Source: Arachis hypogaea (lineage: Eukaryota; Streptophyta; Magnoliopsida; Fabales; Fabaceae). From it: a stretch of 64,000 nucleotides of DNA. The stretch covers positions 112,794,276 to 112,858,275 of the forward strand of contig NC_092048.1 in assembly GCF_003086295.3 (NCBI RefSeq), given 5' to 3'. The position numbers and the translations under genes are program-made. The notes under the pieces are model-generated. The model worked only from the letters and a program-made list of their open reading frames with translations. It had not been told where the DNA came from and ran no database searches. Shown one piece after another: positions 1-11,724 of this stretch; position 1 is the first letter of the stretch, and every line of letters starts with the position of its first letter.

Positions 1-242
1 TGAACTAGGAGAGTCAATAACACTATTCGAAATCTGAAGTTCCTATAGATGCCAATCATTCTGAACCTCAATGGATAAAGTGAGATGCCAAAACTATTCA
101 AGAGGCAAAAAGCTATAAGTCCCGCTCATATGATTGCAGCTATGTTTCATTGATAGTTTGGAATTTATAGTATATTCTCTTCTTTTTATTCTATTTGATT
201 TTCAGTTGCTTGGGGACAAGCAACAATTTAAGTTTGGTGTTG
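1..242 (+). mobile_element. 3' end of the internal region of family-1 element 1a
   Basis: This stretch is the forward counterpart of the reverse sequence at 16696-16940, which sits inside the LTR of element 1c. It is therefore internal DNA just upstream of a 3' LTR. It ends in a hairpin (205-224) and a G/T-rich motif (230-242) that abuts the LTR. There is no coding potential; the rest of the element lies left of the window. Confidence 0.75.
205..242 (+). promoter_or_regulatory. Hairpin plus polypurine-tract-position motif, terminal copy (1a)
   Basis: GTTGCTTG (205-212) pairs over 8 bp with CAAGCAAC (217-224) around a GGGA loop. It is followed by AATTTAAGTTTGGTGTTG, which ends exactly where the LTR starts at 243. 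A plus-strand primer is expected at this position, although the motif is G/T-rich rather than purely purine. The same architecture with different stem sequences recurs in all the other family-1 and family-2 elements here. Confidence 0.6.
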
Positions 243-612
243 TGATGAGCGGATAATTTATACGCTTTTTGACATTGTTTTTAGTATGTTTTTAGTAGGA
301 TCTAGTTACTTTTAGGGATGTTTTCATTAGTTTTTATGTTAAATTCACATTTCTGGACTTTACTATGAGTTTATGTATTTTTCTGTAATTTCAGGTATTT
401 TCTGGCTGAAATTGAGGGACTTGAGCAAAAATCAGATTCAGAGGTTGAAAAAGGACTGCTGATGCTGTTGGATTCTGACCTCCCTGCACTCAAAGTGGAT
501 TTTCTGGAGCTACAGAACTCGAAATGGCGCGCTTCCAATTGGAAAGTAGACATCTAGGGCTTTCCAGAAATATATAATAGTCCATACTTTGGCCAAGAAT
601 TGATGACGTAAA

Positions 613-720
613 CTGGCGTTCAACGCCAGCCTTCTGCCCAAATCTGGCGTCTAGCGCCAGAAAAGGATCCAAAACCAGAGTTGAACGCCCAAACTGGCAC
701 AGAAACTGGCGTTCAACTCC
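613..720 (+). repeat. Palindrome array in family-1 LTR (GGCGTTNAACGCC units)
   Basis: Several imperfect copies of CTGGCGTTCAACGCCAG and its half-sites are spaced irregularly. Equivalent arrays lie at the same LTR position at 8384-8490, 16213-16315 and 26462-26563, and a longer one lies inside the element at 14124-14369. Function unknown. Confidence 0.8.
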
Positions 721-837
721 ACAAATGGCCTCTGCACGTGCAACACTCAGGCTCAGCCCAAACACACACCAAGTGGGCCCCGGAAGTGGATTTATGCATC
801 AATTACTTACTCATGTAAACCCTAGTAGCTAGTTTAT

Positions 838-845
838 TATAAATA
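838..845 (+). promoter_or_regulatory. LTR TATA box (1a)
   Basis: TATAAATA is conserved at the same LTR position in every family-1 LTR here: 8608-8615 forward, 16088-16095 and 26326-26333 reverse. It is the likely core promoter for genomic RNA. Confidence 0.6.
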
Positions 846-1992
846 GGACCTTTTACTATTGTATTAGGCATCTTTTGATCATCTTAGGATCTTAGGATCA
901 TCTTTGAACGCATTGTTCTTAGATCAAGGGGGCTGGCCATCTCGGCCATGCCTGGACCTTTCACTTATGTATTTTCAACGGTAGAGTTTCTGCACTCCAT
1001 AGATTAAGGTGTGGAGCTCTGCTGTTCCTCAAAGATTAATGCAAAGTACTTCTGTTTTCTATTCAATTCATCTTATTTCGCTTCTAAGATATCCATTCGC
1101 ACCAAAGAACGTGATGAAGGTGATGATTATGTGTGACGCTCATCATCCTTCTCCCTTATGAACGCGTGCCTGACAAACACTTCTGTTCTACATGAAATAA
1201 GCTAGAATGAGTATCTCTTAGATCTCCTAACCAGAATCTTCGTGGCGTAAGCTAGAATGATGGCGGCATTCAAGAGAATCCGGAAAGTCTAAACCTTGTC
1301 TGTGGTATTCCGAGTAGGATTCAATGATTGAATGACTGTGACGAGCTCCTAACTCGCGATTGCAGGGCGTTAGTGACAGACGCAAAAGGATAGTAAATCC
1401 TATTCCAGCATGATCGAGAACCGACAGATGAATAGCCGTGCCGTGACAGGGTGCGTGAGCATATTATTCACTGAGAGGATAAGATGAAGCCATTGGCAAG
1501 GGTGATGCCTCCAGACGATTAGCCGTGCCGTGACAGGGCATTGGATCATTTTCCCGTGAGATGACCGAAAGTAGCCATTGACAGTGGTGATGTATCACAT
1601 AAAGCCAGCCATGGAAAGGAGTAAGACTGACTGGATGAAGATAGCAGGAAAGCAGAGGTTCAGAGGAACGAAAAGCATCTCCATTCGCTTATCTGAAATT
1701 CCTACCAATGATTTACATAAGTATCTCTATCCCTATTTTATTATATAATATTCGAAAACACCATTATCACTTTATATCTGCCTGACTGAGATTTACAAAG
1801 TGACCATAGCTTGCTTCACACCAACAATCTCCGTGGGATTCGACCCTTACTCACGTAAGGTGTTACTTGGACGACCCAGTGTACTTGCTGGTTAGTTGTA
1901 TCGAAGTTGTGACAATTATGTATTGAGATCAGCGCACCAAGTTGCTCACGTTGCCAGGGATTGTTTGAGCCTGGACATCACAATTTCGTGCA

Positions 1993-2734
1993 CCAACAAC
2001 CTCCAAGGCATAGCCGAGTTGAAGACTTTGAAGAGGTTGATCAAGAGATGGAGGTTAAAGAAGAAGAAGCACAGCCTCCCATGATCTTGGTAGGCAATGC
2101 AGAAGAGATTGAATTAGAAGAAAGCTACCAAGAGGAAGCAGTTGAAGTTGAAGAGGCTTGCAAAGAGGTGGAAGTTGTCAAGGAAGAGCTCAAGGGAATG
2201 GAGCTGGAAATCACCTTGCCAAAGTTGTTGGAGACCTCTCCCCCAAAGCCATCACCATCCATCCCTTCATTCAAGTGGATATATCTCTTCTCTCTAAGCT
2301 TAATTAGTCCACTTGAATATGCTTTGCTTGAGACGGATGGGCAACTTGGAGCTCTTTGTGGCTATAAGAGTGAGAGGCAGATGGTTAGTGGCTGGCAACA
2401 CAATCCTAGGTTCGTTGTGGTAGGAAGCTCACGGCTGAATTATCATGGTTGGAAGAATACTAAATTGTATGGGTCTAGTAAGTTGTTTGGATGCCTCAGT
2501 GAGAATTTGGATTGCTTACCACCCAGTTGGAACAAAGATTGTCAACAAGAAGACGGGTGCAAAAGCAAGGTTTGGGACCCCGGAATTCATTCTAGCAATC
2601 AACACTCTTGGGGCCTTGTCACTTGCTTCAACTTGCTTGAAGACTTTAAGCGTCTAATTTGGGACCCCGGAGGTTACTGGAAGTACAAACATTGGTGGAG
2701 ATTTCTGGACGAGTTCAAGCATAAGCCACCATGA
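1993..2734 (+). pseudogene. C-terminal part of family-2 ORF A (acidic, then Trp-rich), truncated
   Basis: The open frame runs from inside the 1a LTR into element 2a, so its N-terminal residues are LTR artefact. The genuine part begins at about 1993. It shows a Glu-rich segment, then a Trp-rich domain with conserved blocks LLETDGQL, ALCG, CLPP, KVWD and QHSW, ending FLDEFKHKPP. The same domain, with about half its residues conserved, is encoded at 58740-59289 in element 2d. I recognise no catalytic motif and know no function. The N-terminal two thirds were removed or separated by the insertion of 1a. Confidence 0.6.
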
Positions 2735-3900
2735 TAGGGAGCTCACCGAATGTCCAACTTAAGGACTATAACTAAAAGTGCTAGGTGGGAGACAACCCAC
2801 TATGGTATAATCGTTCCTTTTTATTCTTAATATTATTTTATTTTATTTTTACTAGTGTTCATTCATAATTTCTGCATATTCACATGCATTCTACATTTTT
2901 CATTCTACATACACAAAAAAAAAAAGAAAATCGTGTCCCACGCGTGCGCGTGAACCACGGGCACGCGTCACATGCGACGCTAAACCTTACAGAAAGTTAC
3001 GCGGGAGCTGTGCAGGAAGGGTGCCTTGCACACGAGCCAAACCACGCGTACGCGTGGGCGACACATGCGCGTCACCCGTATTTTAGTCACCCCACGCATA
3101 AGCGTCAGCGACGCGTACGCGTGGATCGCCAGATCGGCGTCAATGGGTGATTTGGCCGAGAGTTGTGCTGCCTTGGTGCTGGTATTGTGCGTTTAGCACA
3201 ACCAGTTATCACGCGTACGCGTGACCAACGCTTACGCGTCACTAGGATTCTTGCTCACCCACGCGTAAGCGTGGATGACGCTTACGCGTCGCCTCTTCTT
3301 TTGCACACCCACGCGTACGCGTGGGCGACGCTTACGCGTCGCTTCGCAAATTCCATTCTTCTCATTTTCTCTCTCTTTTCTCATCCTTTCCTCCTCCTTT
3401 CTCATTTTCTACTTCTTCACCTCTTCAACTTCTCATCCCTATTCTTTTCCATTCTATTTTACTTAATTTATTTGTACGCTTTCATTCATTGTATTTTAAT
3501 TTTGTGCATATTTTTATTTTATTTTCTAAATTTATTATTTTTTCATTGGTGTTAAATTTTCTTATTCAACTGTTACATCTTTTCTGGTATTATTTTGGTG
3601 CTTAGTGACTTGTTTTCCACTGTTGGGTAATATTATTTAAGTCAATGCTAATCTTTTATGATACTTATATTCCATGTGAATTGATATGAATTTAGATTGT
3701 CTTTCATTACTTACTATCTCTTCCCCGTTGTTACAATTTTTGCACTGTTGGTATGCCATTTGCTTCCACTGTTTTCTCACTTGCATGTTGTAGCTACCAT
3801 GTAATTGAGACCCTTATTATTTGGCATTAACCCAACCATATTTTATTTGTTTCCTATCCTTGTTTTGGGTTACTTTTCTTCCCTTTTCTCTTCTTTCAGG
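2735..3900 (+). mobile_element. Internal non-coding spacer of element 2a with CpG palindrome array
   Basis: This is an AT-rich stretch, then at 2938-3347 a dense run of ACGCGTACGCGT-type palindromes (CACGCGTACGCGTGG and variants, roughly ten). A pyrimidine-rich tract follows at 3348-3460, then AT-rich sequence up to a splice-acceptor-like pyrimidine run at 3877-3899. ORFs reading through the array are products of its composition. In element 2d the equivalent interval (59290-60500) also has the array and a C-rich tract before the T32 ORF. Confidence 0.65.
2784..2801 (+). other. Conserved hairpin after ORF A (2a)
   Basis: CTAGGTGGGAGACAACCCAC lies about 50 bp after the ORF A stop. GGTGGG pairs with CCCAC(T) around a 6-nt loop. 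Element 2d has the perfectly paired form at 59339-59356. Family 1 has a related GGAGGCAACC motif after the protease stop (about 13972-13982; reverse 19634-19645). Confidence 0.5.
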
Positions 3901-4014
3901 ATGGCCACCGGGAAAGGAGAAGAGAAGCTTCTCAATGGGGCGACAGACAAGTCCATCTGCACAATCTATGGAGAAAAGCATCAGTGTAGCAACCCGTCCA
4001 CTTGCACATCTTAG
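3901..4014 (+). pseudogene. Short ORF remnant in element 2a at the T32 position
   Basis: ATG at 3901 directly follows a pyrimidine run ending CAG, resembling a 3' splice site. The frame stays open for 37 codons (start MATGKGEEK). Element 2c has an ATG in the equivalent place on its strand (about 48869, protein start MGNKKRKREG), also preceded by a pyrimidine run ending TAG. The large T32 domain seen in 2d is missing, so this is probably the residue of an internally deleted ORF. Protein function cannot be inferred. Confidence 0.35.
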
Positions 4015-4016
4015 CA

Positions 4017-4054
4017 TGCACCGAGGACGGTGCAATCTTTAAGTGTGGGGAGGT
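4017..4054 (+). promoter_or_regulatory. Hairpin plus polypurine-like tract, central copy (2a)
   Basis: TGCACCG (4017-4023) and CGGTGCA (4028-4034) form a perfect 7-bp stem around AGGA. Six bases later comes AAGTGTGGGGAGGT (4041-4054). The G/A tract is nearly identical to the terminal tract at 5534-5548, about 1.5 kb downstream. The matching module in 2c is at 48696-48732 (reverse) and in 2d at 61473-61511, where stem bases differ but pairing is kept. Confidence 0.65.
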
Positions 4055-4778
4055 CGATACCGACTTCCGTGTGTTAGTTACTTTCTTCTCAACACCAATA
4101 TTTTATTTTCTTTGCTAGTTCATTGTTGCATTTGCATGTTTGATTGCATATTTGTTTGATTTTGTGCATATTTTACCACCACTTGGTTAAAGTAATATTT
4201 TCTTTTTCAAGAAACTTTTTATAGCATTCCACTAATTTGAATTAAAATTTTTATTGAACTTGTTTGAAGAAATATTATTTTGGAACATGGTTTAGAGCTC
4301 GAACACACAAAACCTGTGAGATTTTTGAGCTTATTTGATTGGTTGCATTTTATCAACCAATATTTTATTTTTAGTGTGTTGTTCTCTCTAAAATTGTGAT
4401 CTTTGTCTTGCTTAATTCTATATTTCCATGGTTTGATGTATGCATGCACTTGCATGATTGAGGCCTTTGTTTCACTGAGCTTACATACCCATATGGTCTT
4501 ATCTTTCATTATCCCTCGCAAACCAATTTTGAGCCTATTTTACACCCTTTGTTCTTTACTTTAGTACATCATTAACTCTAAGTGGAAAACAATAATGTCC
4601 TTAATTTGAATTCTTGATTAGCTTGGACTAGTGAGAGTGCTCACGAATTAAGTGTGAGAAAGTTGGGTTTGCCAATATTTGGTTTAAGAATTGGGTGTTG
4701 TATATCTTTATAAAAATGTGAAAGAAATGTTTAGGACATGTTCAATTCATTCAATAATTTAATCATATGCATTGAGAA

Positions 4779-4841
<63 letters not shown>

Positions 4842-5510
4842 AAAAGAGAAGAAGAAAAAGAGAAAAAGAAAAGAAAAAGAGCAAATAAGTAAAGGGAGAC
4901 AAAATGCCCCAAAGTAAATGGTGAAAGCAATGCATATGTACTATACTCGAAATTAGAATGCATGAATATGTGGAAAACATGGTTAATGGATAGTTAGATG
5001 TGGTATTATGATTACATGGATTGTCTTAAGTTAGGTGAAAAGTTTAAGTTAATTAAGGATTCAGATTTTAGTCCACTTGGCCAAATACAATCCTACCTTG
5101 ACCCTAACCCCATTACAACCCTTAAAAGACCTCTTGATATGTGTATCTGTGCATTAAATTTTTGTTGATTGTCAGATGAAGAGCAAGCCTTAGAAAGCAA
5201 GATTAGTAGAGAATTGAGAAATCGAACCTTAAACACTTGAGTGATTAGAGTGTATACACTTCTGGTGAGGGTTCGATGCTCGATTCTTTGTTCCCGGCTT
5301 TCATGAGCTATTTTCTTCTGCAAGTCTATTTGTACTTCATTTTTATGATTTGAGTTAGTGAAATCCAGTTCATATTTGTTTTTGAAAGGTTTATTTACTT
5401 TTAACCAAGTAGGTAGAAGTATTTTTGCATTTAGTTGCATTCATATAGATAGGTTGCATTTCATAAGTTTTACCATTCCCCTTCACTCTCTTATAGCTTC
5501 TCTTGAGCTT
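4055..5510 (+). mobile_element. Internal non-coding 3' region of element 2a
   Basis: AT-rich sequence without a credible ORF. It includes a (TA)n microsatellite at 4783-4835. It is recognisably homologous to 47211-48690 (reverse, 2c) and 61512-63300 (2d), for example around the GAACACACAAAACCTGTGAG block near 4300. Confidence 0.65.
4783..4835. repeat. (TA)n microsatellite
   Basis: An uninterrupted AT dinucleotide run of about 26 units inside element 2a. A similar but longer run occupies the equivalent region of 2d (63128-63192). Confidence 0.95.
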
Positions 5511-5548
5511 ATCATGAGGACATGCTAATGTTTAAGTGTGGGGAGATT
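5511..5548 (+). promoter_or_regulatory. Hairpin plus polypurine tract, terminal copy (2a)
   Basis: ATCATG-AGGA-CATGCT (5511-5526) forms a weakened stem with one mismatch. AAGTGTGGGGAGATT (5534-5548) then ends exactly at the 3' LTR. In 2c and 2d the same place has a perfect AGCATG/CATGCT stem. This is the position expected for plus-strand priming. Confidence 0.6.
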
Positions 5549-7085
5549 TGATGCACCATTATTTCATGGTACATCTTGTACCTAATTGAATGGATTTTAT
5601 CCACTAAACTCACACTTATTCATACTAATTGCATGGTTTTACATTTTTCTTCCTAAATTTTGTGCTACGATTAAAAACATGCTTCTTTGGCCTTAAATTG
5701 CTAATTAATAATCCTCTCTTATTACCATTTGATGCTGTAATATGTGTGTTAAGAAATTTCAGGGTTTATAGGGCAGGAATGGCTTAGATGATGGAAAGGA
5801 AGCATACAAAAGTGGAAGGAATACAAGAAACTGAAGGAATTGCTAAGCTGTCCAGCCTGACCTCTGCGTACTAAATCAACCATAACTTGAGCTACAGAGG
5901 TCCAAATAATGCAGTTCAAGTTGAGTTGGAAAGCTGATATCCGGGGCTTCGCAACGATATATAATTTACCATAGTTTCCTTGAGGATAGGCGATGCGCAC
6001 GCTTGGATCATGCGCACGCGTGACCTGGAGAAAAATCAATCCATGCGTACGCATGGACGACACGTACGCGTGACTTTGCCGCGTGCTGGACGTATCAAAA
6101 ATCGCTGAGGGCAATTTCTGGGCTGTTTTTGACCCAATTTTTGACCCAGAAAACACATATTAGAGGCTATAAAGTAGGGGAACCCATTCATTCATGGATA
6201 CAACATTCATAATTCACAATTTTAGGTTTTAGATGTAGTTTTCTAGAGAGAGAGGCTCTCTCCTCTCTCTTAGGATTTAGGATTTCTCTTAGTTTTAGGA
6301 TTGCTTCTTCTCAATTCCAGGTTCAATGTTCTTTTAATTTAGTTTCTCTTATCTACTTTTATTTATTCTAGTACTTTGGTTTATCTATTTCTCTTGGTAA
6401 TTACTTATTTAGCCAAATTGGCTTATGAACTCTTCATGTTAGATTTTAATTTCTATTTAATGCAATTTGAGGTATTTCAGATTTATGATATTTTTAGCTT
6501 TAATTGATGAAAAGGCATTTTTATTCGAATAGATTTTCTCCTCTTGGCTTTGGTTGAGTAATTCGTGACACTTGAGTTATCAAACTCAGCTGTTGATTGA
6601 AAATTAGAATTTGCTGATTGATTTGGATTTCTTTAAGGCTAGTCTTTCTAAAGGAGTTGACTAGGACTTGAGGAATCAAATTGATTAGTCCACTTTACTT
6701 TCCTTTATTTAGTAAGGGTTAACTAAGTGGGAACAATAAATAATTCTCATCACACTTGATAAGGATAATTAGGATGGGATTTCCAGTTCTCATACCTTGC
6801 TAAGAGCTTTATTAGTTATTATTTTAATTCTTGCAATTTACTTTTCCTGTTCATTATTCAAAAACCCCAAAAAGATAATCTTCCATAACCAATAATAAAT
6901 CACACCTCCCTGCAATTCCTTGAGAGACGACTCGAGGTTTAAATACTTTGGTTATAAATTTTATTGGGTTTGCTTTAGTGATAAACAAGTTTTTGTACGA
7001 AAGGATTCTTTGTTGGTTTAGAAACTATACTAGCAACGAGACTTTATCTGTAAAATTTCTTTACTAACAGAAATCCCGTTCGTCA
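5549..7085 (+). repeat. 3' LTR of family-2 element 2a
   Basis: It starts TGATGCACCATTATTTC and ends CGTTCGTCA, about 1537 bp. It is homologous to LTRs at 21142-22591, 45765-47173 (reverse), 49853-51262 (reverse), 56085-57517 and 63343 onward. It contains CpG palindromes (5990-6078), a pyrimidine/GA tract near 6245-6290, and the conserved LTR 3' region with GACGACTCGAGGTTTAAATAC. The next base starts a reversed family-1 LTR fragment. Confidence 0.85.
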
Positions 7086-8007
7086 TCGTCCAAGTAATAC
7101 CTTACGTGAGTAAGGGTCAATCCCACGGAGATTGTCGGCTTGAAGCAAGCTATGGTCATCTTGTAAATCTTAGTCAGGCAGATTCAAATGGTTATGAGGT
7201 TTTGATAATTAAAAGATAAATAAAACATAAAATAAGATACTTATGTAATTCATTGGTTGGAATTTCAGATAAGTGTTTGGAGATGCCTAGTCGCTTCTGA
7301 ACCTCTGCTTTCCTATTGTCTTCTTCCAATCATGTGTGCCCCCTTCCATGGCAAGCTGTATGATCCTCTCGGATGAAAAATACTAGGTACGGTTTCTGCA
7401 CGGCTAATCACTTGTCGGATTTCTCGTCTCGAATGAAAAATACCAGGTACAGCTACCGCACAGCTAATCATCTGTCGGTTCTCACTAGCGTCGGAATAGG
7501 ATCTCTCTATCCTTTTGCACACTGTCACCACGCCCAACATTCGTGAGTTTGAAGCTCGTCACAGACATCCCTTCCCAGATCCTACTCGGAATGCCACAGA
7601 TAAGGTTTAAACTTTCCAGATCTCAGAAATGCTGCCAATTGGTTCTAGCCTATACCACGAAGGTTCTAATCTTCCGGACTCGGTCTGTAGATCAGAGACC
7701 CAAGAGAATATACTCCGGCTGTCGTCCAATGACTATGTTGAATATCATGTAGACCGCTTGTGGTTGTCAGGCACGCGGATCTTGGCTAAGCGAGTAACGA
7801 AGATAGTGGGTGATTGTCACGGGTCACCCCTTCATTCTGACTTAATTGAATTAAGTATAAGAGTATATCTTAAAGAAGAAGTAGGCTTGAATTGAAAGAG
7901 AAACAATAGTACTTGCATTAATTCATGAAGAATAGCAGAGCTCCACACCTTAATCTATAAGGTGTAGAAACTCCACTGTAGAAAATAATAAGAGAAAGAG
8001 GTCTAGG
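7086..8007 (-). repeat. Truncated family-1 LTR fragment, reverse orientation
   Basis: The sequence is the reverse complement of the 3' half of a family-1 LTR and matches 25300-26230 (LTR of 1c) closely. It begins abruptly at the end of the 2a LTR and stops in GAGGTCTAGG where the forward LTR of 1b starts. Its subtype matches the 5' LTR of 1c, not the LTR of 1b. ORFs called in it are spurious. Confidence 0.8.
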
Positions 8008-9663
8008 TGATGAGCGGATAATTTATGCGCTTTTTGGCATTGTTTTTAGTATGTTTTTAGTAGGATCTAGTTACTTTTAGGGATGTTTTTATTAGTTTTT
8101 ATGTTAAATTCATATTTTTGGACTTTACTATGAGTTTGTGTGTTTTTCTGTGATTTCAGGTATTTTTTGGCTGAAATTGAGGGACTTGAGCAAAAATCAG
8201 ATTCAGAGGTTGAAGAAGGACTACTGATGCTGTTGGATTCTAACCTCCCTGCACTCAAAGTGGATTTTCTGGAGCTACAGAACTTCAAATGGCGCGCTCT
8301 TAACGGTGTTGGAAATTAGACATCAAGGGCTTTCCAGCAATATATAATAGTCCATACTTTGCCCGAGTTTAGATGACGCAAAAGGGCGTTGAACACCAGT
8401 TCTACGCTGCAGTCTGGAGTTAAACGCCAGAAACACGTCACGAACCAAAGTTGAACGCCAAAAACACGTTACAACTTGGCGTTCAACTCCAAAAGAAGCC
8501 TCTGCACGTGTAAACTTCAAGCTCAGCCCAAGCACACACCAAGTGGGCTCCGGAAGTAGATTTATGCATCAATTACTTACTTCTCTAAACCCTAGTAACT
8601 AGTTTAGTATAAATAGGACTTTTTACTATTGTATTAGACATCTTGGGACGTCTAGTTCTTAGATCATGGGGGCTGGCCATTCGGCCATGCCTGAACCTTT
8701 CACTTATGTATTTTTCAACGGTAGAGTTTCTGCACTCCATAGATTAAGGTGTGGAGCTCTGCTGTTCCTCATGATTTAATGCAAAGTACTACTGTTTTAT
8801 ATTCAATCCAACTTATTCCGCTTCTAAGATATCCATTCGCACCCAAGAACATGATGAATGTGATGATTATGTGACGCTCATCATCATTCTCACTTATGAA
8901 CGCGTGCCTGACAAACACTTCCGTTCTACATGTAAACAAGCTAGAATGAGTATCTCTTAGATATCTAATACAGAAGACCGAGTCCGAGATATTAGAATCT
9001 TCGTGGTATATGTTAGAACCCATGGATGGCCATTCCTGAGATCCAGAAAGTCTAAACCTTGTCTGTGGTATTCCGAGTAGGATCTGGGAAGGGATGGCTG
9101 TGACGAACTTCAAACTCGCGAGTGCTGGGCGTAGTGACAGACGCAAAAGGAGGGTGAATCCTATTTCAGTATGATCGAGAACCTCCAGATGATTAGCCGT
9201 GCCGTGACAGAGCATTTGGACCTTTTTCACAGAGAGGATGGGATATAGCCATTGACAACGGTGATGTCTTACAGAAAGCTTACCATGGAAAGGAGTAGGA
9301 CTGGTTGGATGAAGACAGTAGGAAAGCAGAGGTTCAGAGGAACGAAAGCATCTCTATACGCTTATCTGAAATTCTCACCAATGAACTACATAAGTATTTC
9401 TATCTTTATTTTCTGTTTATTTATTATTATTATTCGAAAACTCCATAACCATTTGATATCCGCCTGACTGAGATTCACAAGATGACCATAGCTTGCTTCA
9501 TACCAACAATCTCCGTGGGATCGACCCTTACTCACGTAAAGTTTTATTACTTGGACGACCCAGTGCACTTGCTGGTTAGTTGTATCGAAGTTGTGACAAA
9601 TTATGAATTAAGATTAGAGCACCAAGTTTTTGGAGCCATTACCAGGGATCACAATTTCGTGCA
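8008..9663 (+). repeat. 5' LTR of family-1 element 1b
   Basis: It runs from TGATGAGCGG to GTGCA, about 1656 bp. The TATA box is at 8608-8615 and the palindrome array at 8384-8490. The first primer-binding-site-like unit (9631-9648) falls inside the last 35 bp, so the true LTR end could also be placed near 9621. Subtype and many small differences match the reverse fragment at 15618-16695 rather than the LTR at 25244. Confidence 0.8.
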
Positions 9664-9773
9664 CCAAGTTTTTGGCGTCGTTGCCGGGGATTTATTTCGC
9701 ATTTATTTCCGGTAACACCAGTGCCAAGTTTGATCCGGCAACAACACCAAGTTTTTGGCACCGTTGCCGGGGA
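9631..9773 (+). promoter_or_regulatory. Triplicated tRNA-Asp-type primer-binding site (1b)
   Basis: Three direct copies follow ACCAAGTTTT: TGGAGCCATTACCAGGGA (9631-9648), TGGCGTCGTTGCCGGGGA (9673-9690) and TGGCACCGTTGCCGGGGA (9756-9773). The last two each differ by one base from the complement of the 3' end of plant tRNA-Asp (memory). Between them lies GATCCGGCAACAACACCA (about 9732-9749), which reads like the tRNA 3' end itself, in the opposite sense. Element 1c has a single site. Confidence 0.7.
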
Positions 9774-11724
9774 TTGTTCGACTTTGGACAACTGACGGTT
9801 CATCTTGTTGCTCAGATTAGGTAATTTTCTTTTTCGTTTTATTTTCAAAAAAAAAACAATTTATTTTCAAAAATCTTTCAAAAAAAAATTTCTTTTCCCT
9901 TTGTTTTCGAAAATTATTTAAAAATTTTTAAGAATGAATTCTAAAGTTTCAAAATGGTATGCTGAAGTTTGGCTGGCCATCAAGCTTTAGACTAACCTGG
10001 TATGATTCCTGGAATCTTGATTGAGGACTATGAATTCATTGCTTCCTTTTCCCTATATATGTTTTCAAAAAAAATAAAAATATACAAAATACAAAAAAAA
10101 ATTAATAAAATCATAAAATCAAAAATATTTTGTGTTGTTTCTTGTTTGAGTCTTGAGTCAATTTTTAAATTTGGTGTCAATTGCATATTTTTATTTTTCT
10201 AAAAATTTTCGAAAATTCATGCATTCATAGTGTTCTTCATGATCTTCAAGTTGTTCTTGGTAAGTCTTCTTGTTGGATCTTCATATTTTCTTGTTTTGGG
10301 TCTTTTCTTGTTTTTCATATGCATTTTTAATTTGTTAGTTTCTAAAGTTTGAAAATTTCTAAGTTTGGTGTCTTGCATATTTTTCTTTCATTAAAAATTT
10401 TCAAAAATAAGTCTTGATGTTCATCTTGATCTTCAAAGTGTTCTTGGTGTTCATCTTGACATTCATAGTGTTCTTGCATACATTGTGTGTTTTGATTCAT
10501 AATTTTTATGTTATGAGTCTTTTTCATGTTTTTCTCTTTTTTCATTAAAAATTCAAAATCAAAAAATATCTTTTCCTTATTTTACTCAAAATTTTTGAAA
10601 ATATGATTTGATTTAGTCAAAAAGTTTTTAAATTTAATTGTTTCTTATGAATCAAATCAAATTTTCAATTTAAAAATCTTATCTTTTCAAAATCTTTTTC
10701 AAAAATCAAATCTTTTTCAAAATTTCTTTCTAAAATTTTCGAAAATTTTTCAAATTAATTTTCAAAAATCTTTTTCTTAATTTTAGTTCATGATTTTCGA
10801 ATTAGTTACTAACATTTAATTTAATGTGATTGATTCAAAAATTTCAAGTTGTTACTTGCCTAGTAAGAAAGGTTCAATCTTTAAACTCTAGAATCATATC
10901 TTTTTAGTTTCTTGTTAGTCAAGTAATCAACTTTAGTTTTCAAAATCAAATCTTTTTAATTTTCTTTTCAAATCTTCAATTTAAAATTTCAATCATATCT
11001 TTTTTTCAAATTCAATTTCAAAATCTTTTCTAACTTCTTATCTTTTTAAAATTGATTTTCAAATCTTATATTTTTGTTTCAATCATATCTTTTTAAATTT
11101 CAATCATATCTTTTTCAAAAACAAATTTCAAAACTTTTTCAATCAATCTTATCTTTTTGTTTCAATCATATCTTTTTCAAAACTACCTAACTAATCCTCT
11201 CTCTCATTTTCGAAAATTCCCTCTCTCCTTTTTCAAAATTTCTTTTTAATTAATTAATTATTTTAAATTTTAATTTTAATTTTATTCTTCCTTTAATTTT
11301 CGAAAATCATCAACTCCTTTTTAAAATTTATTTTCAAAATCTAACTTTCAAATTTAATTTTAATTAAATTTCGAAATTCTCTCTCTCATCTCCTTCTATT
11401 TATTTATTCATCTACTAACACCTCTCTCCCATCCAAAAATTCGAACACCACCTCCCTCTCTGTGTTCGAGTTCTTCCTCTTCTCTTCTTTACATTACATT
11501 CTTTTCTTCTTCTACTCACACAAAGGAATCTCTATACTGTGACATAGAGGATTTCATGTTTTCTTTGTTATTCTCTTCTTTGTCATATGAGCAGGAGCAA
11601 GGACAAGAACATTCTTGTTGAAGCAGATCCTGAACCTGAAAGGACTCTGAAAAGGAAACTAAGAGAAGCTAAAATACAATAATCCAGAGACAACCTTACA
11701 GGAATTTTCGAACAGGAAGAGGAG
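9774..11724 (+). mobile_element. Long AT-rich leader of element 1b
   Basis: About 1.95 kb between the primer-binding site and gag. It is built from short T-rich and A-rich words (TTTTCAAAA, TTTTCGAAAAT, CAAATCTTTTT) and turns pyrimidine-rich (about 11380-11520) before gag. It holds two AAGTTTGGTGT-like motifs (about 10162 and 10360). There is no believable ORF. The equivalent region of 1c is 23290-25200 on the other strand. Confidence 0.7.

Larger units (their letters stand above)
243..1992 (+). repeat. 3' LTR of family-1 element 1a
   Basis: The LTR begins TGATGAGCGG and ends in TGCA at 1992, about 1750 bp. It is homologous over its length to LTRs at 8008-9663, 15618-16695 (reverse) and 25244-26935 (reverse). 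A TATA box (TATAAATA, 838-845) lies where a U3 promoter would be. An array of GGCGTTCAACGCCAG-type palindromes lies at 613-720. Just before its end it holds a decayed primer-binding-site-like sequence (1943-1960). Sequence after 1992 belongs to another element (2a), into which 1a inserted. Confidence 0.85.

Noticed and set aside
1961..1992. ATG at 1961 as the start of the 257-codon ORF
   Set aside because: It lies in the LTR of element 1a; the genuine protein homology begins after 1992.
4759..4980. Tyr/Ile-repeat ORFs
   Set aside because: Translation of a (TA)n microsatellite.
7313..7895. Small ORFs repeated at 25566-26115
   Set aside because: Both lie in reverse family-1 LTR sequence; LTR conservation explains the similarity.
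9700..9773. tRNA-Asp gene or fragment
   Set aside because: Only sequences like the 3' end (sense and antisense) occur; there is no anticodon or D arm. They are primer-binding-site copies.
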